From NCBI GenBank assembly GCA_043801935.1, contig JAZDLO010000158.1, positions 1 to 14,135 on the forward strand: 14,135 nucleotides of DNA. Direction: 5' to 3'. Source of the DNA: JAZDLO01 sp043801935. Its GTDB lineage: Bacteria; Actinomycetota; Thermoleophilia; RBG-16-64-13. The translations under genes were made by a program, and so were the position numbers. Below the pieces are notes generated by a model that saw only the letters and a program-made list of their open reading frames with translations, was not told the origin of the DNA and searched no databases. Shown here one piece after another: positions 1-9,200 of this stretch; the first letter of the stretch is position 1, and every line of letters starts with the position of its first letter.

Positions 1-1277
1 GCGGCCTCGTCCGCCAGACCAACGAGGACTCCTATCTGGTCCGTCCGGGACTCTACGCGGTGTGCGACGGCATGGGTGGAGCGCGCGCCGGAGAAGTGGC
101 GTCCGAGATGGCCTGCCGGGGGCTGCTGGCTCTCGATCCGGCCACCGCGGGGCCTGAAGACTTGCGCGAGGCGATCGCAGAAGCGAATGTGGCTATCGCG
201 CGGCGCAGCCTTGAAGAGGAGCGCCTCCTGGGCATGGGTACCACCCTCACCGCGACTCTGGCAGGCGAGCGCTCCCTAAGCCTGGCGCATGTGGGTGACT
301 CGCGGGGCTACCTCCTGCACGACAACGCCTTGACCCAACTGACCGACGATCACTCCTGGGTGGGCGAGATGGTCCGCCGGGGGGAGTTGACCCCGGCTCA
401 GGCCGCGGTCCACCCGCATCGCAGCGTCATCACCAAGGCTCTGGGCACCGACGGTGACGGCGACCCCGACATCTTCGAAGTACTCGTGGAGGCAGGGGAC
501 AGAGTCCTGCTGTGTAGCGATGGGCTGACGGGCATGGTCTCCGATCCGGACATAGCCGAGATCCTTCGATCGGATGAAGATCCCCAGGCGGTGGCCGGTC
601 TGCTGGTGCAGGCGGCCCTGAACGGTGGCGGCGAGGACAACGTGACCGTTGTAGTGGTGGACGTCCTGCCGTCCGCGGAGAACCCTGAAGTAGTCGAGCC
701 GGACGGCGCCCGGCCGGCCGACGAGGTCCTCCTGGGGCCGACCGACCGAGGTGTCCTCAGCCCGGCCCGGGCGGGTCGAGGCAGGCGGCCCGGCGCTGGG
801 GTGCGCGGGCGCCTCGGGGGGCGGGTCGGTCCCCTGCTGCGTCCGGTCGCCACCGGCTCCGCCGGGGGCGCACCGGCGGCCACGTCGCCGGCAGAGACCG
901 CCGTCCTGGCGATTCCTGGGTCGCCCTCCGAGGCCAAACCTGCGGTCGAACCGGCCGCCGCGCGCCCGCGCGGGTGGACGCGTCGGAAATGGCTCTCTTT
1001 GGCGACTGCGATCGTGGTGGTACTAGTGATCGCCATCGTGGGGTTCGCGGTGTTCAACTCCACCGTGTATTACGTGGGCGTGTCTGAGGGGACCGTGGCC
1101 CTTTATCATGGGTTACCCGCCAGCGTCGTCGGCATCGCTCTCTCCTCGGTGATAGAGCGGGGGACGGCGGCATACGACTCGCTGGCTCCGTATCTGCAGG
1201 CCCGGGTCGACACTCACGACCTCGTCTCCAAGGAGGAAGGGCAGCTTTTCCTCCGATCTCTGAGCGCACAGCAGTGA
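1..1277 (+). CDS. pstP: PP2C-family Ser/Thr protein phosphatase, membrane anchored (5' end cut off)
   Basis: This is the phosphatase partner of the Ser/Thr kinase in the same operon; it removes phosphate from phospho-Ser/Thr proteins using a two-metal centre. The reading frame is already open at base 3, and the first visible residues carry the early PP2C motif RQTNEDS, followed by VCDGMGG (bases 57-77). An internal GTG at base 60 is therefore not the start, and the true start lies a few codons upstream of the window. Other metal-site motifs are present: SDG at 516-524 and GGGEDN ending near 641. The catalytic domain ends near base 670. A low-complexity Pro/Ala/Arg/Gly linker of about 100 residues follows, then one transmembrane helix (about 990-1058) and an outer segment of about 70 residues beginning with a YYVGV motif. 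This architecture matches actinobacterial PstP. The stop overlaps the start of rodA by 4 bases (GTGA). The family call is firm; the symbol is inferred from operon order. Confidence 0.93.
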   Translation, partial: GLVRQTNEDSYLVRPGLYAVCDGMGGARAGEVASEMACRGLLALDPATAGPEDLREAIAEANVAIARRSLEEERLLGMGTTLTATLAGERSLSLAHVGDSRGYLLHDNALTQLTDDHSWVGEMVRRGELTPAQAAVHPHRSVITKALGTDGDGDPDIFEVLVEAGDRVLLCSDGLTGMVSDPDIAEILRSDEDPQAVAGLLVQAALNGGGEDNVTVVVVDVLPSAENPEVVEPDGARPADEVLLGPTDRGVLSPARAGRGRRPGAGVRGRLGGRVGPLLRPVATGSAGGAPAATSPAETAVLAIPGSPSEAKPAVEPAAARPRGWTRRKWLSLATAIVVVLVIAIVGFAVFNSTVYYVGVSEGTVALYHGLPASVVGIALSSVIERGTAAYDSLAPYLQARVDTHDLVSKEEGQLFLRSLSAQQ

Positions 1278-2629
1278 CGACACGCAACCGCGAGCTCATC
1301 TTCCTCATCCCCGCGCTGGTCCTCACCACTCTGGGGTTCGCGCTGGTGTACACGCAGAAGTCCTCCACCCTGACCTGGTCGTCCCTGACCTACGGGGCGC
1401 TGTTCCTGGCCCTGTTCGCGATAGCCCACATCGGGCGCCGGGTGCTGGCGCCTCGCGCCGATCCCTACCTTCTGCCGGTGACCGCCCTGCTCTCCACCCT
1501 GGGGATACTGGTGATCTATCGGCTGAACGAGAAGCTGGCTCTGCAACAAGCCATGTGGCTGGTGGTCGGCTTGGTCGCCTTCCTGCTGGTCCTCGTCTTC
1601 GTCCGGGATCTCAAGGTATTGCGCGACTACCGCTTCTTGATCGGCATCGTCGGAGTGCTGCTGCTGCTCTTCACCGCCATCTTCGGCCGGGAGATCAACG
1701 GGGCCCGGCTCTGGGTGGCCTTCGGTCCCGTCCGCTTCCAGCCGGCGGAATTCGGCAAGATTTTGCTCGTGGTCTTCTTTGCCGCTTACCTGGTGGACAT
1801 CCGGGAAGCGCTCACTGTGAGCACGCGACGGGTGCTGGGAGTCCCGCTCCCGCCCTTCCGCTATCTGGCGCCTCTTCTGACGATCTGGGTGCTGTCGATG
1901 GTGCTGATGATCTTCATGAAGGATCTGGGTACCAGCCTGCTGTTCTTTGGAGCCTTGCTGGCCCTTCTCTATGTGGCCACCGGGCGCTTCTTCTACGTGA
2001 TCGTGGGATTGGCGCTGTTCGCCGCCGGGGCGGCCCTGCTTTACTATCTCTTTCCTCACGTACAGACCCGCATCGATATCTGGCTCGACCCCTGGAAGGA
2101 TCCTTCAGGCAAGGGCTATCAGATCGTCCAGTCGCTTTTCGCCCTCGCCGCTGGGGGTCTGTTCGGCCGCGGTCTGGGCCAGGGATATCTCATCCTGCAG
2201 TCGGGGCAGACAATCATCCCCGCTTTGGAGACCGACTTCATCTTCTCCGCGATCGGAGAGGAACTGGGGCTGGTGGGGGCGGTGGGCATCGTCCTGCTGT
2301 ACCTGATCTTCACGTACCGGGGCTTCCGCATAGCGGTGCGGGCCCGGGACGACTTTTCCAGATTGCTGGCTACCGGGCTCACTAGTATCTTCGCGCTGCA
2401 GGCCTTTCTCATCATGGGCGGAGTCATCAAATTGATCCCGCTGACAGGCATCACTCTGCCGTTCGTGAGCTACGGCGGGAGCTCTATCGTGGCCAATTTC
2501 GTCCTGCTGGCGTTGCTTCTGCGCACGAGCGACCGAGTGGCCCGCGACGAGGCTGCCGGGCGCGAGCCGGGATCCCGGCTCGCGCAGACCTCGGGGCAGA
2601 TGCGACCGACGGCCGAGGCAGGTGGGTAG
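1274..2629 (+). CDS. rodA: SEDS-family peptidoglycan glycosyltransferase (RodA/FtsW)
   Basis: This is a polytopic inner-membrane protein of 451 residues with about ten hydrophobic helices, the usual SEDS size and topology. SEDS proteins polymerise lipid II into glycan strands and work as a pair with a class B penicillin-binding protein. Visible family motifs are FQPAEFGKI (residues 155-163), the loop LDPWKDPSGKGYQ (271-283) holding the conserved acidic positions of the catalytic loop, TDFIFSAIGEELGLVG (320-335) and the C-terminal signature PFVSYGGSS (396-404). The GTG start at 1274 overlaps the phosphatase stop in GTGA, which suggests translational coupling. The stop TAG directly abuts the ATG of the next gene. 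The sequence alone does not separate RodA from FtsW. The RodA name rests on position between a PstP-like phosphatase and a PbpA-like protein, as in the mycobacterial pstP-rodA-pbpA operon. The C-terminal tail of about 30 residues is hydrophilic and probably cytoplasmic. Confidence 0.93.
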   Translation: MTTRNRELIFLIPALVLTTLGFALVYTQKSSTLTWSSLTYGALFLALFAIAHIGRRVLAPRADPYLLPVTALLSTLGILVIYRLNEKLALQQAMWLVVGLVAFLLVLVFVRDLKVLRDYRFLIGIVGVLLLLFTAIFGREINGARLWVAFGPVRFQPAEFGKILLVVFFAAYLVDIREALTVSTRRVLGVPLPPFRYLAPLLTIWVLSMVLMIFMKDLGTSLLFFGALLALLYVATGRFFYVIVGLALFAAGAALLYYLFPHVQTRIDIWLDPWKDPSGKGYQIVQSLFALAAGGLFGRGLGQGYLILQSGQTIIPALETDFIFSAIGEELGLVGAVGIVLLYLIFTYRGFRIAVRARDDFSRLLATGLTSIFALQAFLIMGGVIKLIPLTGITLPFVSYGGSSIVANFVLLALLLRTSDRVARDEAAGREPGSRLAQTSGQMRPTAEAGG

Positions 2630-4024
2630 ATGGATCGCCCTCTCCGCCGTCTCTTCCTGTTCTTCGCCTTGCTCTTTGCGGCTTTGCTGGTGCAGCTCGC
2701 CTACGTCCAGGTCTGGGCCGCGCCCAAGCTCAAGGTGAACCCTGCCAACACCCGGGCCATCGAGGAAGAGATGAAGGTGGAGAGGGGCGCAATCCTGTCC
2801 GCGGACGGGGTGGAATTGGCCTTCAACCGCAAAGACGGTCAGTACTTCTTGCGCGAATACCCACAGGGCAGTATCACCTCTCCTTGGTTGGGCTACAACA
2901 GCCTCCGTTACGGACGCGCCGGAGTAGAGCGGGTCTACAACGAGGAGCTTTCCGGCCAGTCCGGGATCCTGGGTCTCACCAACTACTGGGACCAGATCGT
3001 CGGCAATGCCCATCGCGGTGCCGACCTGAGACTCACCATCAACATGGCCGTGCAGCGGGTGGCGGCTGAAGCCCTCGGCGACCGCAGAGGAGCCGTGGTG
3101 GCCCTCGATCCGCGTACGGGGGCCGTGCTGGCCATGGTCTCGTACCCTCGGTACGATCCCAACGAGATCGACTCCCTGTGGAAAGACATCAACGCCGACT
3201 CGGGCAAGCCCCTTCTCAATAGGGCGATCCAGGGTCTCTACCCGCCGGGCTCGGTCTTCAAGACCATCGTGGCCGCGGCCGCCCTGCAGACCGGCACCGT
3301 CACCGCCCAGTCCCGGTTCGACGACACCGGTACCGTCACAGCGGGTGGCTTCGTGGTGAAGAACTACGGAGGCAACGTCTACGGGGCTCACGACTTCACC
3401 GAGGCCTTCGCCCGCAGCATCAACACCACCCTCGCCAAGGTGGGGGTGGAGATGGGGGCCGACACGTTGGCGGGCTATGCAGCCGACTTCGGCTTCGGCA
3501 AGTCGCCTCCCTGGCCACTCGGAGGAGCCGAGAGCTTCTTCCCCGATCCAGGGGGCATGGACAAAGCGCACGTCGCACAAGCTTCATTCGGCCAGGGAGA
3601 GGTGCTCTCCACTCCTCTCCAGATGGCTCTCGTCGCTGCAGCCGTCGCCAACGGTGGCAAGATCATGAAGCCCTACCTCGTGAGCCAGGTGCTCGACTAT
3701 CACCAGAACATGCTGCAGGAGACCCGCCCGCAGGTGTGGCTGGAGCCTCTTTCCAGCGAGACTGCGGCCTCGGTGCGCGATCTCATGATCCAAGTGGTGG
3801 AGAACGGGACGGGAACCTCAGCGGCCATCAGCGGCGTCCAGGTAGCGGGCAAGACGGGTACTGCTGAAGTCGCGAATGCAGATCCACACGCCTGGTTCAC
3901 TGCGTTTGCTCCGGCCGACGATCCTGTGGTGGTGGTGGCCGTGCTGGTGGAGAACGCGGGCACCGGGGGCGGTGTCGCGGCGCCGATCGCGCGGCAGGTC
4001 ATGTCCGCGGTTCTCGGGCAGTGA
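2630..4024 (+). CDS. pbpA: Class B penicillin-binding protein, peptidoglycan transpeptidase (PbpA-like)
   Basis: This is a D,D-transpeptidase that cross-links peptide stems outside the membrane, probably as partner of the SEDS protein encoded just upstream. The 464-residue protein starts with an uncleaved signal anchor (about residues 7-29). A short pedestal domain with the NPANTRAIEEE and ERGAILSADG motifs follows, as in mycobacterial PbpA. The transpeptidase domain contains all three active-site motifs: SVFK (S208, K211), SIN (S263-N265) and KTGT (408-411). The ATG at 2630 immediately follows the rodA stop, with a GGTGGG ribosome-binding stretch in the end of rodA (2621-2626). The protein is shorter than PBP2 or PBP3 of proteobacteria and lacks a PASTA domain, both normal for the PbpA group. 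No motif is missing, so it should be an active, beta-lactam-binding enzyme. Confidence 0.93.
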   Translation: MDRPLRRLFLFFALLFAALLVQLAYVQVWAAPKLKVNPANTRAIEEEMKVERGAILSADGVELAFNRKDGQYFLREYPQGSITSPWLGYNSLRYGRAGVERVYNEELSGQSGILGLTNYWDQIVGNAHRGADLRLTINMAVQRVAAEALGDRRGAVVALDPRTGAVLAMVSYPRYDPNEIDSLWKDINADSGKPLLNRAIQGLYPPGSVFKTIVAAAALQTGTVTAQSRFDDTGTVTAGGFVVKNYGGNVYGAHDFTEAFARSINTTLAKVGVEMGADTLAGYAADFGFGKSPPWPLGGAESFFPDPGGMDKAHVAQASFGQGEVLSTPLQMALVAAAVANGGKIMKPYLVSQVLDYHQNMLQETRPQVWLEPLSSETAASVRDLMIQVVENGTGTSAAISGVQVAGKTGTAEVANADPHAWFTAFAPADDPVVVVAVLVENAGTGGGVAAPIARQVMSAVLGQ

Positions 4025-4047
4025 TACTTGTTGGTGAGGTACTATTG

Positions 4048-4063
4048 CGCGCAACACAGCGCG
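4048..4063. repeat. Small inverted repeat in the pbpA-pknB gap
   Basis: CGCGC (4048-4052) and GCGCG (4059-4063) are perfect complements around a 6-base loop, in the only real gap inside the cell-wall operon. No run of T follows, so it is not a standard terminator. A -10-like TACTAT (4040-4045) sits just before it but has no credible -35. The 5-bp stem is short and could be chance in GC-rich DNA. Confidence 0.25.
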
Positions 4064-4087
4064 TGACGATGGGCACGGAAGCGTGCC

Positions 4088-4093
4088 AGAGGA
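4088..4093 (+). promoter_or_regulatory. Ribosome-binding site that favours the TTG start of pknB
   Basis: AGAGGA lies 10 bases before a TTG codon at 4104. The alternative GTG start at 4083 has only a GGAA two bases before it and a weak GGG nine bases before it. This site lies inside the longer reading frame, so using it would shorten the kinase by seven residues and give a start of the form M-IGRVFDDRYEI, the N-terminus usual for this kinase family. Confidence 0.5.
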
Positions 4094-4103
4094 TGGTCGG
4101 GTC

Positions 4104-6095
4104 TTGATAGGACGTGTGTTCGATGATCGCTACGAGATCATTCGCAAGCTGGGCAGCGGCGGGATGGCCGATGTCTACCTTGCCAACGACCGACTCCTCG
4201 GCCGCCAGGTGGCCATCAAGATCCTCTCCAGTCGTTTCGCGCACGACGAGCAGTTCGTGGAACGCTTCCGCCGCGAGGCCAGCAGCGCGGCCAGCCTCAA
4301 CCACGCCAACATCGTACAGATCTACGACCGGGGAGAGGCGGAGGGCACCTACTACATCGCCATGGAGTATCTGGAGGGCCGGTCGCTCAAGGAAATCATC
4401 CTAAAGTACGCGCCTCTCAGTCCCGATCTCCTGGTCTCCATCTCCGTACAGATCCTCGAGGCGCTGCGTTTCGCTCACCGTCGGGATGTCATCCACCGCG
4501 ACATAAAGCCGCAGAACATCATCATCGACAGCGACGGCCGCGTGAAGGTCACCGACTTCGGCATCGCACGCGCGGGCAGCGCCTCGACTATGACAGAAGC
4601 CGGTTCGATCCTGGGCACGGCCCACTATCTGTCGCCCGAACAGGCCCAGGGACAACCGGTGGAGGCCGCGTCCGACCTGTATTCGCTTGGCGTGGTCATG
4701 TACGAGATGGCCACCGGAAAGCTGCCGTTCGATGGCGACAATCCGGTAAGCATCGCCATGCAACATGTGCACGAGTATCCTGCGTCGCCGCGCGACATCG
4801 CTCCCGATATCCCCGAGAACCTGGAAGCGGTGATACTGCGATCCCTGGGTAAGCGCCCCACTGCGCGCTATCTAACGGCCCATGCCATGCTCGACGACCT
4901 GAGGAGGGTCCAGGACGGGGAGGCTATCAGCGTCCCTGCCGCTTATGCGGAGGAAGCCACCCAGGTCATGAGCCCGGCCGCGGTGGCCTCCGCGGCTCAG
5001 CCCACCCAGGTGCGGCGGAAGACGCCGGACGGCATGGGGCCCGCGCCACAGCCCTACTACGGTGAACCGCCCCGGCGCTTCAATGTTTGGCCGTGGATAC
5101 TGGTCATCGTCCTCATCTTGGCTCTCGCCGGCGGGGCGTATGCCATTTTCTCCAACTGGGGAAGCGCCGGCGCTGATCTGGCAGTCGTACCCGGGGTGAT
5201 AGGCCTGAGCGAAGCAGAGGCCAAGACCAAGATCGAAGCCGAGGGCTTCAAGTTCAAGAACGAGGGGGATCAGCCGTCCGCGGACGCGGCGGTCGGTAAC
5301 GTCGTTCGTCAAGACCCGGAAGAGGGCACGAAGCTGGCCAAGGGCGAGCCGGTCAGCATCTGGCTGTCCTCAGGCAAGGGCAAAGTGACCGTACCCGATG
5401 TGGTCGGCAAGACCCAGGTCGGTGCTGCTCAAGAGCTGGGAGCACTCGGGTTTGTCGTAGTTCCCAAAGAAGAGACCAACAAGGATCAGCCGGTGGGGAC
5501 GGTGCTGCGCCAGAACCCGGAAGCCGGCCGGGAGGTCGATGCCGGCGCCACGGTGACGATCGTGGTCGTGGCGCCGAGCAACACGGTGGCGGTGCCGCGC
5601 CTCATCACATTGAACCAAGACGCCGCCGTGGCCCTGATCGAGGGTATGAAGCTGGTCGCGAAGGTGGAGCTGGTGGATTCGACGCTCACCGGCGGCACGG
5701 TGGTGGATCAGAACCCCAAAGAGGGTGAAGATGCGGAGCCTGGATCCACGGTGACCATCTTCATAAGCAACGCGCCGGTGCCGACTACGGTGAAAGTGCC
5801 AGCGGTCGTGGGGCTCTCGCCCACGCAGGCCGCGGCCAAGTTGGCCACGTTCAGTCTGCGTACGAGGATCGTCCCTCAGGAAACGCCGGACTATCCACCC
5901 AACCTCGTCATCGAGCAGAGTCCGACCGCCGGGGTCGAGGTGGAGAAGAACAGCTACGTTGACATCAAGGTGTCCAAAGAACCCCCGTCGACCACCACCA
6001 CGACCGAGCCTCCGACCACCACCACGACCCAGCCTCCGACCACCACCACGACCAGACCTCCGTCGACCAGCACCACGGGTACCACGGCTTTCTAG
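4104..6095 (+). CDS. pknB: PASTA-domain receptor Ser/Thr protein kinase (PknB-like)
   Basis: This is a transmembrane Hanks-type kinase that couples peptidoglycan state to growth and division by phosphorylating cytoplasmic targets. Numbering is from the TTG at 4104 (663 residues). It has a Gly-rich loop GSGGM (17-21), catalytic Lys39, HRD (131-133), Asn138, DFG (151-153) and an activation loop with Thr162, Thr164 and Thr172 before SPEQ. The spacing of the first two threonines matches the autophosphorylated pair of mycobacterial PknB. A juxtamembrane linker of about 50 residues contains two TQV motifs (Thr286, Thr301). One transmembrane helix (329-349) is followed by four PASTA domains, at about 359-423, 427-490, 494-556 and 562-624, and a Thr/Pro-rich tail. 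A GTG at 4083 is an alternative start adding seven residues; I prefer 4104 because of the ribosome-binding site. It ends the operon and no pknA precedes it. The family call is very secure. Confidence 0.95.
   Translation: MIGRVFDDRYEIIRKLGSGGMADVYLANDRLLGRQVAIKILSSRFAHDEQFVERFRREASSAASLNHANIVQIYDRGEAEGTYYIAMEYLEGRSLKEIILKYAPLSPDLLVSISVQILEALRFAHRRDVIHRDIKPQNIIIDSDGRVKVTDFGIARAGSASTMTEAGSILGTAHYLSPEQAQGQPVEAASDLYSLGVVMYEMATGKLPFDGDNPVSIAMQHVHEYPASPRDIAPDIPENLEAVILRSLGKRPTARYLTAHAMLDDLRRVQDGEAISVPAAYAEEATQVMSPAAVASAAQPTQVRRKTPDGMGPAPQPYYGEPPRRFNVWPWILVIVLILALAGGAYAIFSNWGSAGADLAVVPGVIGLSEAEAKTKIEAEGFKFKNEGDQPSADAAVGNVVRQDPEEGTKLAKGEPVSIWLSSGKGKVTVPDVVGKTQVGAAQELGALGFVVVPKEETNKDQPVGTVLRQNPEAGREVDAGATVTIVVVAPSNTVAVPRLITLNQDAAVALIEGMKLVAKVELVDSTLTGGTVVDQNPKEGEDAEPGSTVTIFISNAPVPTTVKVPAVVGLSPTQAAAKLATFSLRTRIVPQETPDYPPNLVIEQSPTAGVEVEKNSYVDIKVSKEPPSTTTTTEPPTTTTTQPPTTTTTRPPSTSTTGTTAF
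5990..6061 (+). repeat. Three 24-bp tandem repeats encoding the Thr/Pro-rich tail of PknB
   Basis: Three in-frame 24-base units run 5990-6013, 6014-6037 and 6038-6061. Each begins GACCACCACCACGACC and differs only at a few bases near the end of the unit. They encode TTTTT followed by EPP, QPP or RPP. The tail follows the last PASTA domain and so should lie outside the membrane, where it could span the wall, be glycosylated or simply be a spacer. Near-identical units make copy-number change by slippage plausible. Confidence 0.9.
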
Positions 6096-6165
6096 CCGCG
6101 CTCGCTGCCGGTTCACGGGGCGCGCGGTCGCGGGCTGCTTTCGCGACGCGTGGCTTTCTGTGGGC

Positions 6166-6174
6166 TGCTACAAT
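6166..6174 (+). promoter_or_regulatory. Extended -10 promoter for the glycyl-tRNA synthetase gene
   Basis: TGCTACAAT is an exact extended -10 element (TG, one base, then TACAAT), 31 bases before the GTG start at 6205. I see no good -35 at the usual distance, which is tolerated when the TG extension is present. Transcription would start near 6181, giving a leader of about 25 bases that holds only the ribosome-binding site AGGTGAGG (6191-6198). There is no room for a T-box or riboswitch. Confidence 0.5.
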
Positions 6175-6204
6175 CGCTGCTCAAGAACGAAGGTGAGGTC
6201 GACA

Positions 6205-9200
6205 GTGAGTGTGGAGAAGCCCACGTTTCAAGGCGTCCTTCTGGGCCTGCAGGAGTTCTGGGCCAAGCAGGGTTGCATCATCTGGCAGCCGCATCATACC
6301 GAGGTGGGGGCGGGTACTTTCAATCCGGCGACGTTCCTCAAGGTCCTGGGGCCCGATCCCTGGAAAGTGGCTTACGTGGAGCCCTCCATCCGGCCCACCG
6401 ACGGGCGCTATGGGGAGAATCCCTACCGGCTGGGCCACTACTACCAGTACCAGGTGATCCTCAAGCCGTGCCCGGACGACATCCAGGACCTGTATCTGGC
6501 CTCCCTGGAGCACCTGGGCATCGACCTGGCCAAGCATGACGTGCGTTTCGTGGAAGACGATTGGGAATCGCCCACGCTGGGCGCCTGGGGATTGGGCTGG
6601 GAAGTGTGGATCGACGGCATGGAATGCACGCAGTTCACCTACTTCCAACAGGTGGGCGGTGTCGACCTCGATCCTCCCAGCGTGGAACTCACCTACGGCA
6701 CCGAGCGACTGGCGATGTATCTCCAGGGAGTGGACAACGTCTTCGACCTTGAGTGGGTCGCCGGCGTCACGTATGGCGATGTGTACAAAGCTAACGAGGC
6801 CCAGTGGTCCGTCTACAACTTCGAGGTGGCCGACATCTCCATGCTGCAGAGGGCTTTCTCCGATCACGAGCGCGAATGCGAACGCTGTCTGGAACGGGGT
6901 CTGGTGCGGCCCGCGTACGACTTCGTGCTCAAGAGCTCGCACGTGTTCAATCTGCTCGATGCCCGCGGGGCCATCAGCGTGACCGAGCGCACCGGCTATA
7001 TCGCCCGGGTGCGGAACCTGGCCCGCAGAGTGGCCGAAGGATACGTGAGCCAACTTGCTGGAGCTGTCGCCGCCGAGCCGGGCGAGGCCGTCGGGCCGGT
7101 CGCCGGCGGGGCTGCGACCGAAGGGCCGGCCGCCGCGGCGGGCGCCGTCTGGGTCTCGCCCGAGAGCCGGGAAGGACGCGATTTTCTCATGGAGATCGGC
7201 GTGGAGGAGATGCCGGCGTCCGCGTGCCGGGCCGCCATCGACCTGCTGCCTGAAAGAGTGGCCGGGTTGTTCGGCGCCGAAGGCGTGGAGGTGAGGCCGG
7301 AAGAGGTCAAGGTGATGGTCTCCCCCCGCCGCATCGCGGTGCTGATACGGGACGTTCCCGGGGGGCAGGTCCCGCGAGAGATCGTCCAGCGCGGGCCTGC
7401 CTTCGAGGCCGCTTTCGACGCGGAGGGCAACCCTACTAAGGCCGCAGAGGGCTTCGCCCGGGCCAAAGGCGTGTCTGCCAGGGATCTCGAGGTGCGGGAG
7501 GAGGCGGGACGCCGTTCCGTCTACTACGTGACTCGCAGTGAGAGCCGGCCCACAGCCGGATTGCTGCCCGACATCTGCCTCAAGATCGTGCGTGACATGT
7601 ACTTCCCCAAGAACATGCGTTGGGGGCATCGTGATCTGCGGTTCGCTCGGCCGGTGCGCTGGCTGGTCGCCCTATGGGGAGAGGCTGTGATCCCGTTCGG
7701 CATCGCCGGGCTGACCTCCGGACGGACGAGCCACGGGCACCGGTGGCTCGGTGGAGAGGTAGATATCGGGAGTCCGGCCGACTACGTGGAGGGCCTGCGG
7801 TCGGTCGCCGTGGTGGTCGACCACCACGAGCGGGAACAGCTCATCCGGGCCGAACTGGAGCGAGTGGCGGGCGAGCACGGTCTGAAAGCCAGCGACCCTA
7901 GCGGCAAGATCGAAGAGGTACTGTTCTTGGTAGAACGGCCCACAGTGGCCCAGGGTTCGTTTGGCCACCACCATCTGGCCCTGCCCTCCGAGGTGCTGGT
8001 GACGGCTATGCAGTCGCACCAGCGCTACTTCCCCCTGGTCGAGGAGAACGGGGCTCTATCGAACCGGTTTCTCTACGTGACCAACGGCGACCCCGCGTGG
8101 GTGGGGCAGATCACCGCCGGCAATGAGCGGGTGTTGCACGGCCGGATAGAGGACGCGGAGTTCTCTTTCGAAAAAGACAAAGCCACCGGTCTCGAGCAGA
8201 TGGCGGCCCAGCTCGGCAAGATCGTCTTCCACGAGAAGGCCGGGAGCATGAAAGACAAGACCGAGCGGCTGGTGGCCCTCACCGGCTACCTGGCGGACGT
8301 GACCGGCGCCCAAGGCGCTGTCCGGGAGCGAGCGCTCGAAGCCGCCCGGCTGGCCAAGGCCGATCAGGTGTCGGTGATGGTGCGCGAGTTCGCGGACCTG
8401 GAAGGGGTCATGGGACAGACCTATGCCCTCATGGACGGTCATCATCCCGAGGTGGCTCAGGCCCTGCGGGAGCAGTTTCTTCCCGACGCGGCCGGTGGCG
8501 CAGTGCCGGTGACGGTCCCCGGGGCCCTGCTGGCCACCGCGGAGAAGGTGGACAATATCTCGGCGGCCTTCGCGTGCGGAGAGCCGCCCTCCGGTTCGAA
8601 AGACCCGTATGGGCTGCGCCGGGCGGCAGCCGGCATGGTGGCGATCGCCGCCCAACATGGCCTGCACTACGATGTCGACGCTTTGGTCGGCCGGGCCTAT
8701 GATGGGCTTGAACGTTTCCCCGGCCTGGTGGAGCGAGCGCTCGTGGTACCGGAGGCAACAGCTTTCATCCTGGAGCGGCTGGCCAAGAACCTCACCGACG
8801 AAGGGCTGGGGCGCGACACCGTCGACGCCGTGCTTCCCACGTCCCGCGACTTCCTAGATCTACGCGCCCGGGCACTAGCGCTGCACGAGTGCCGGTCGAG
8901 CGCTTTGTGGGAGGACGTCGTCACCGTATCCTCCCGGCCGTCGAACCTGGCTCGGAAGTTGCCCGCCGAGGCCGCCGAAGCAACGGCTGCAGCCGGCCCC
9001 GAGGGCGCGGTCGGCCCGGCGGCGACCATTTCCCCTGCTCTATTCGGGGCCGAGGCCGAGGCGGCCCTGTTCTCGGCCTGGCAAGAGGCTGCCGGCCGGG
9101 TCGAGCGGGCAGTCGGCGAACGCCGGTACGGCGATGCCCTGGCAGTGTTGGCAGGCCTCAGGCCGGCGGTCGACCGCTACTTCGATGACGTCCTGGTGAT

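Noticed and set aside
60..1277. GTG at base 60 as the start of the phosphatase
   Set aside because: The conserved NED motif lies upstream in the same open frame, so the gene begins before the window.
2105..3580. Long minus-strand open frame of 491 codons opposite rodA and pbpA
   Set aside because: It crosses the junction of two well-supported plus-strand genes and has no family motif or ribosome-binding signal that I can see.
5959..6204. Upstream extension of the synthetase frame into pknB
   Set aside because: The extension is Pro/Arg-rich translation of the pknB repeat in another frame. The GTG at 6205 has a good ribosome-binding site and gives a normal alpha-subunit N-terminus.
6096..6204. 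Possible T-box or riboswitch before the synthetase gene
   Set aside because: The predicted leader is only about 25 bases long and contains no specifier-like or terminator structure.
6181..7629. Minus-strand open frame of 482 codons opposite the synthetase gene
   Set aside because: It is a codon-bias shadow of the alpha subunit coding sequence; its translation has no recognisable motif.
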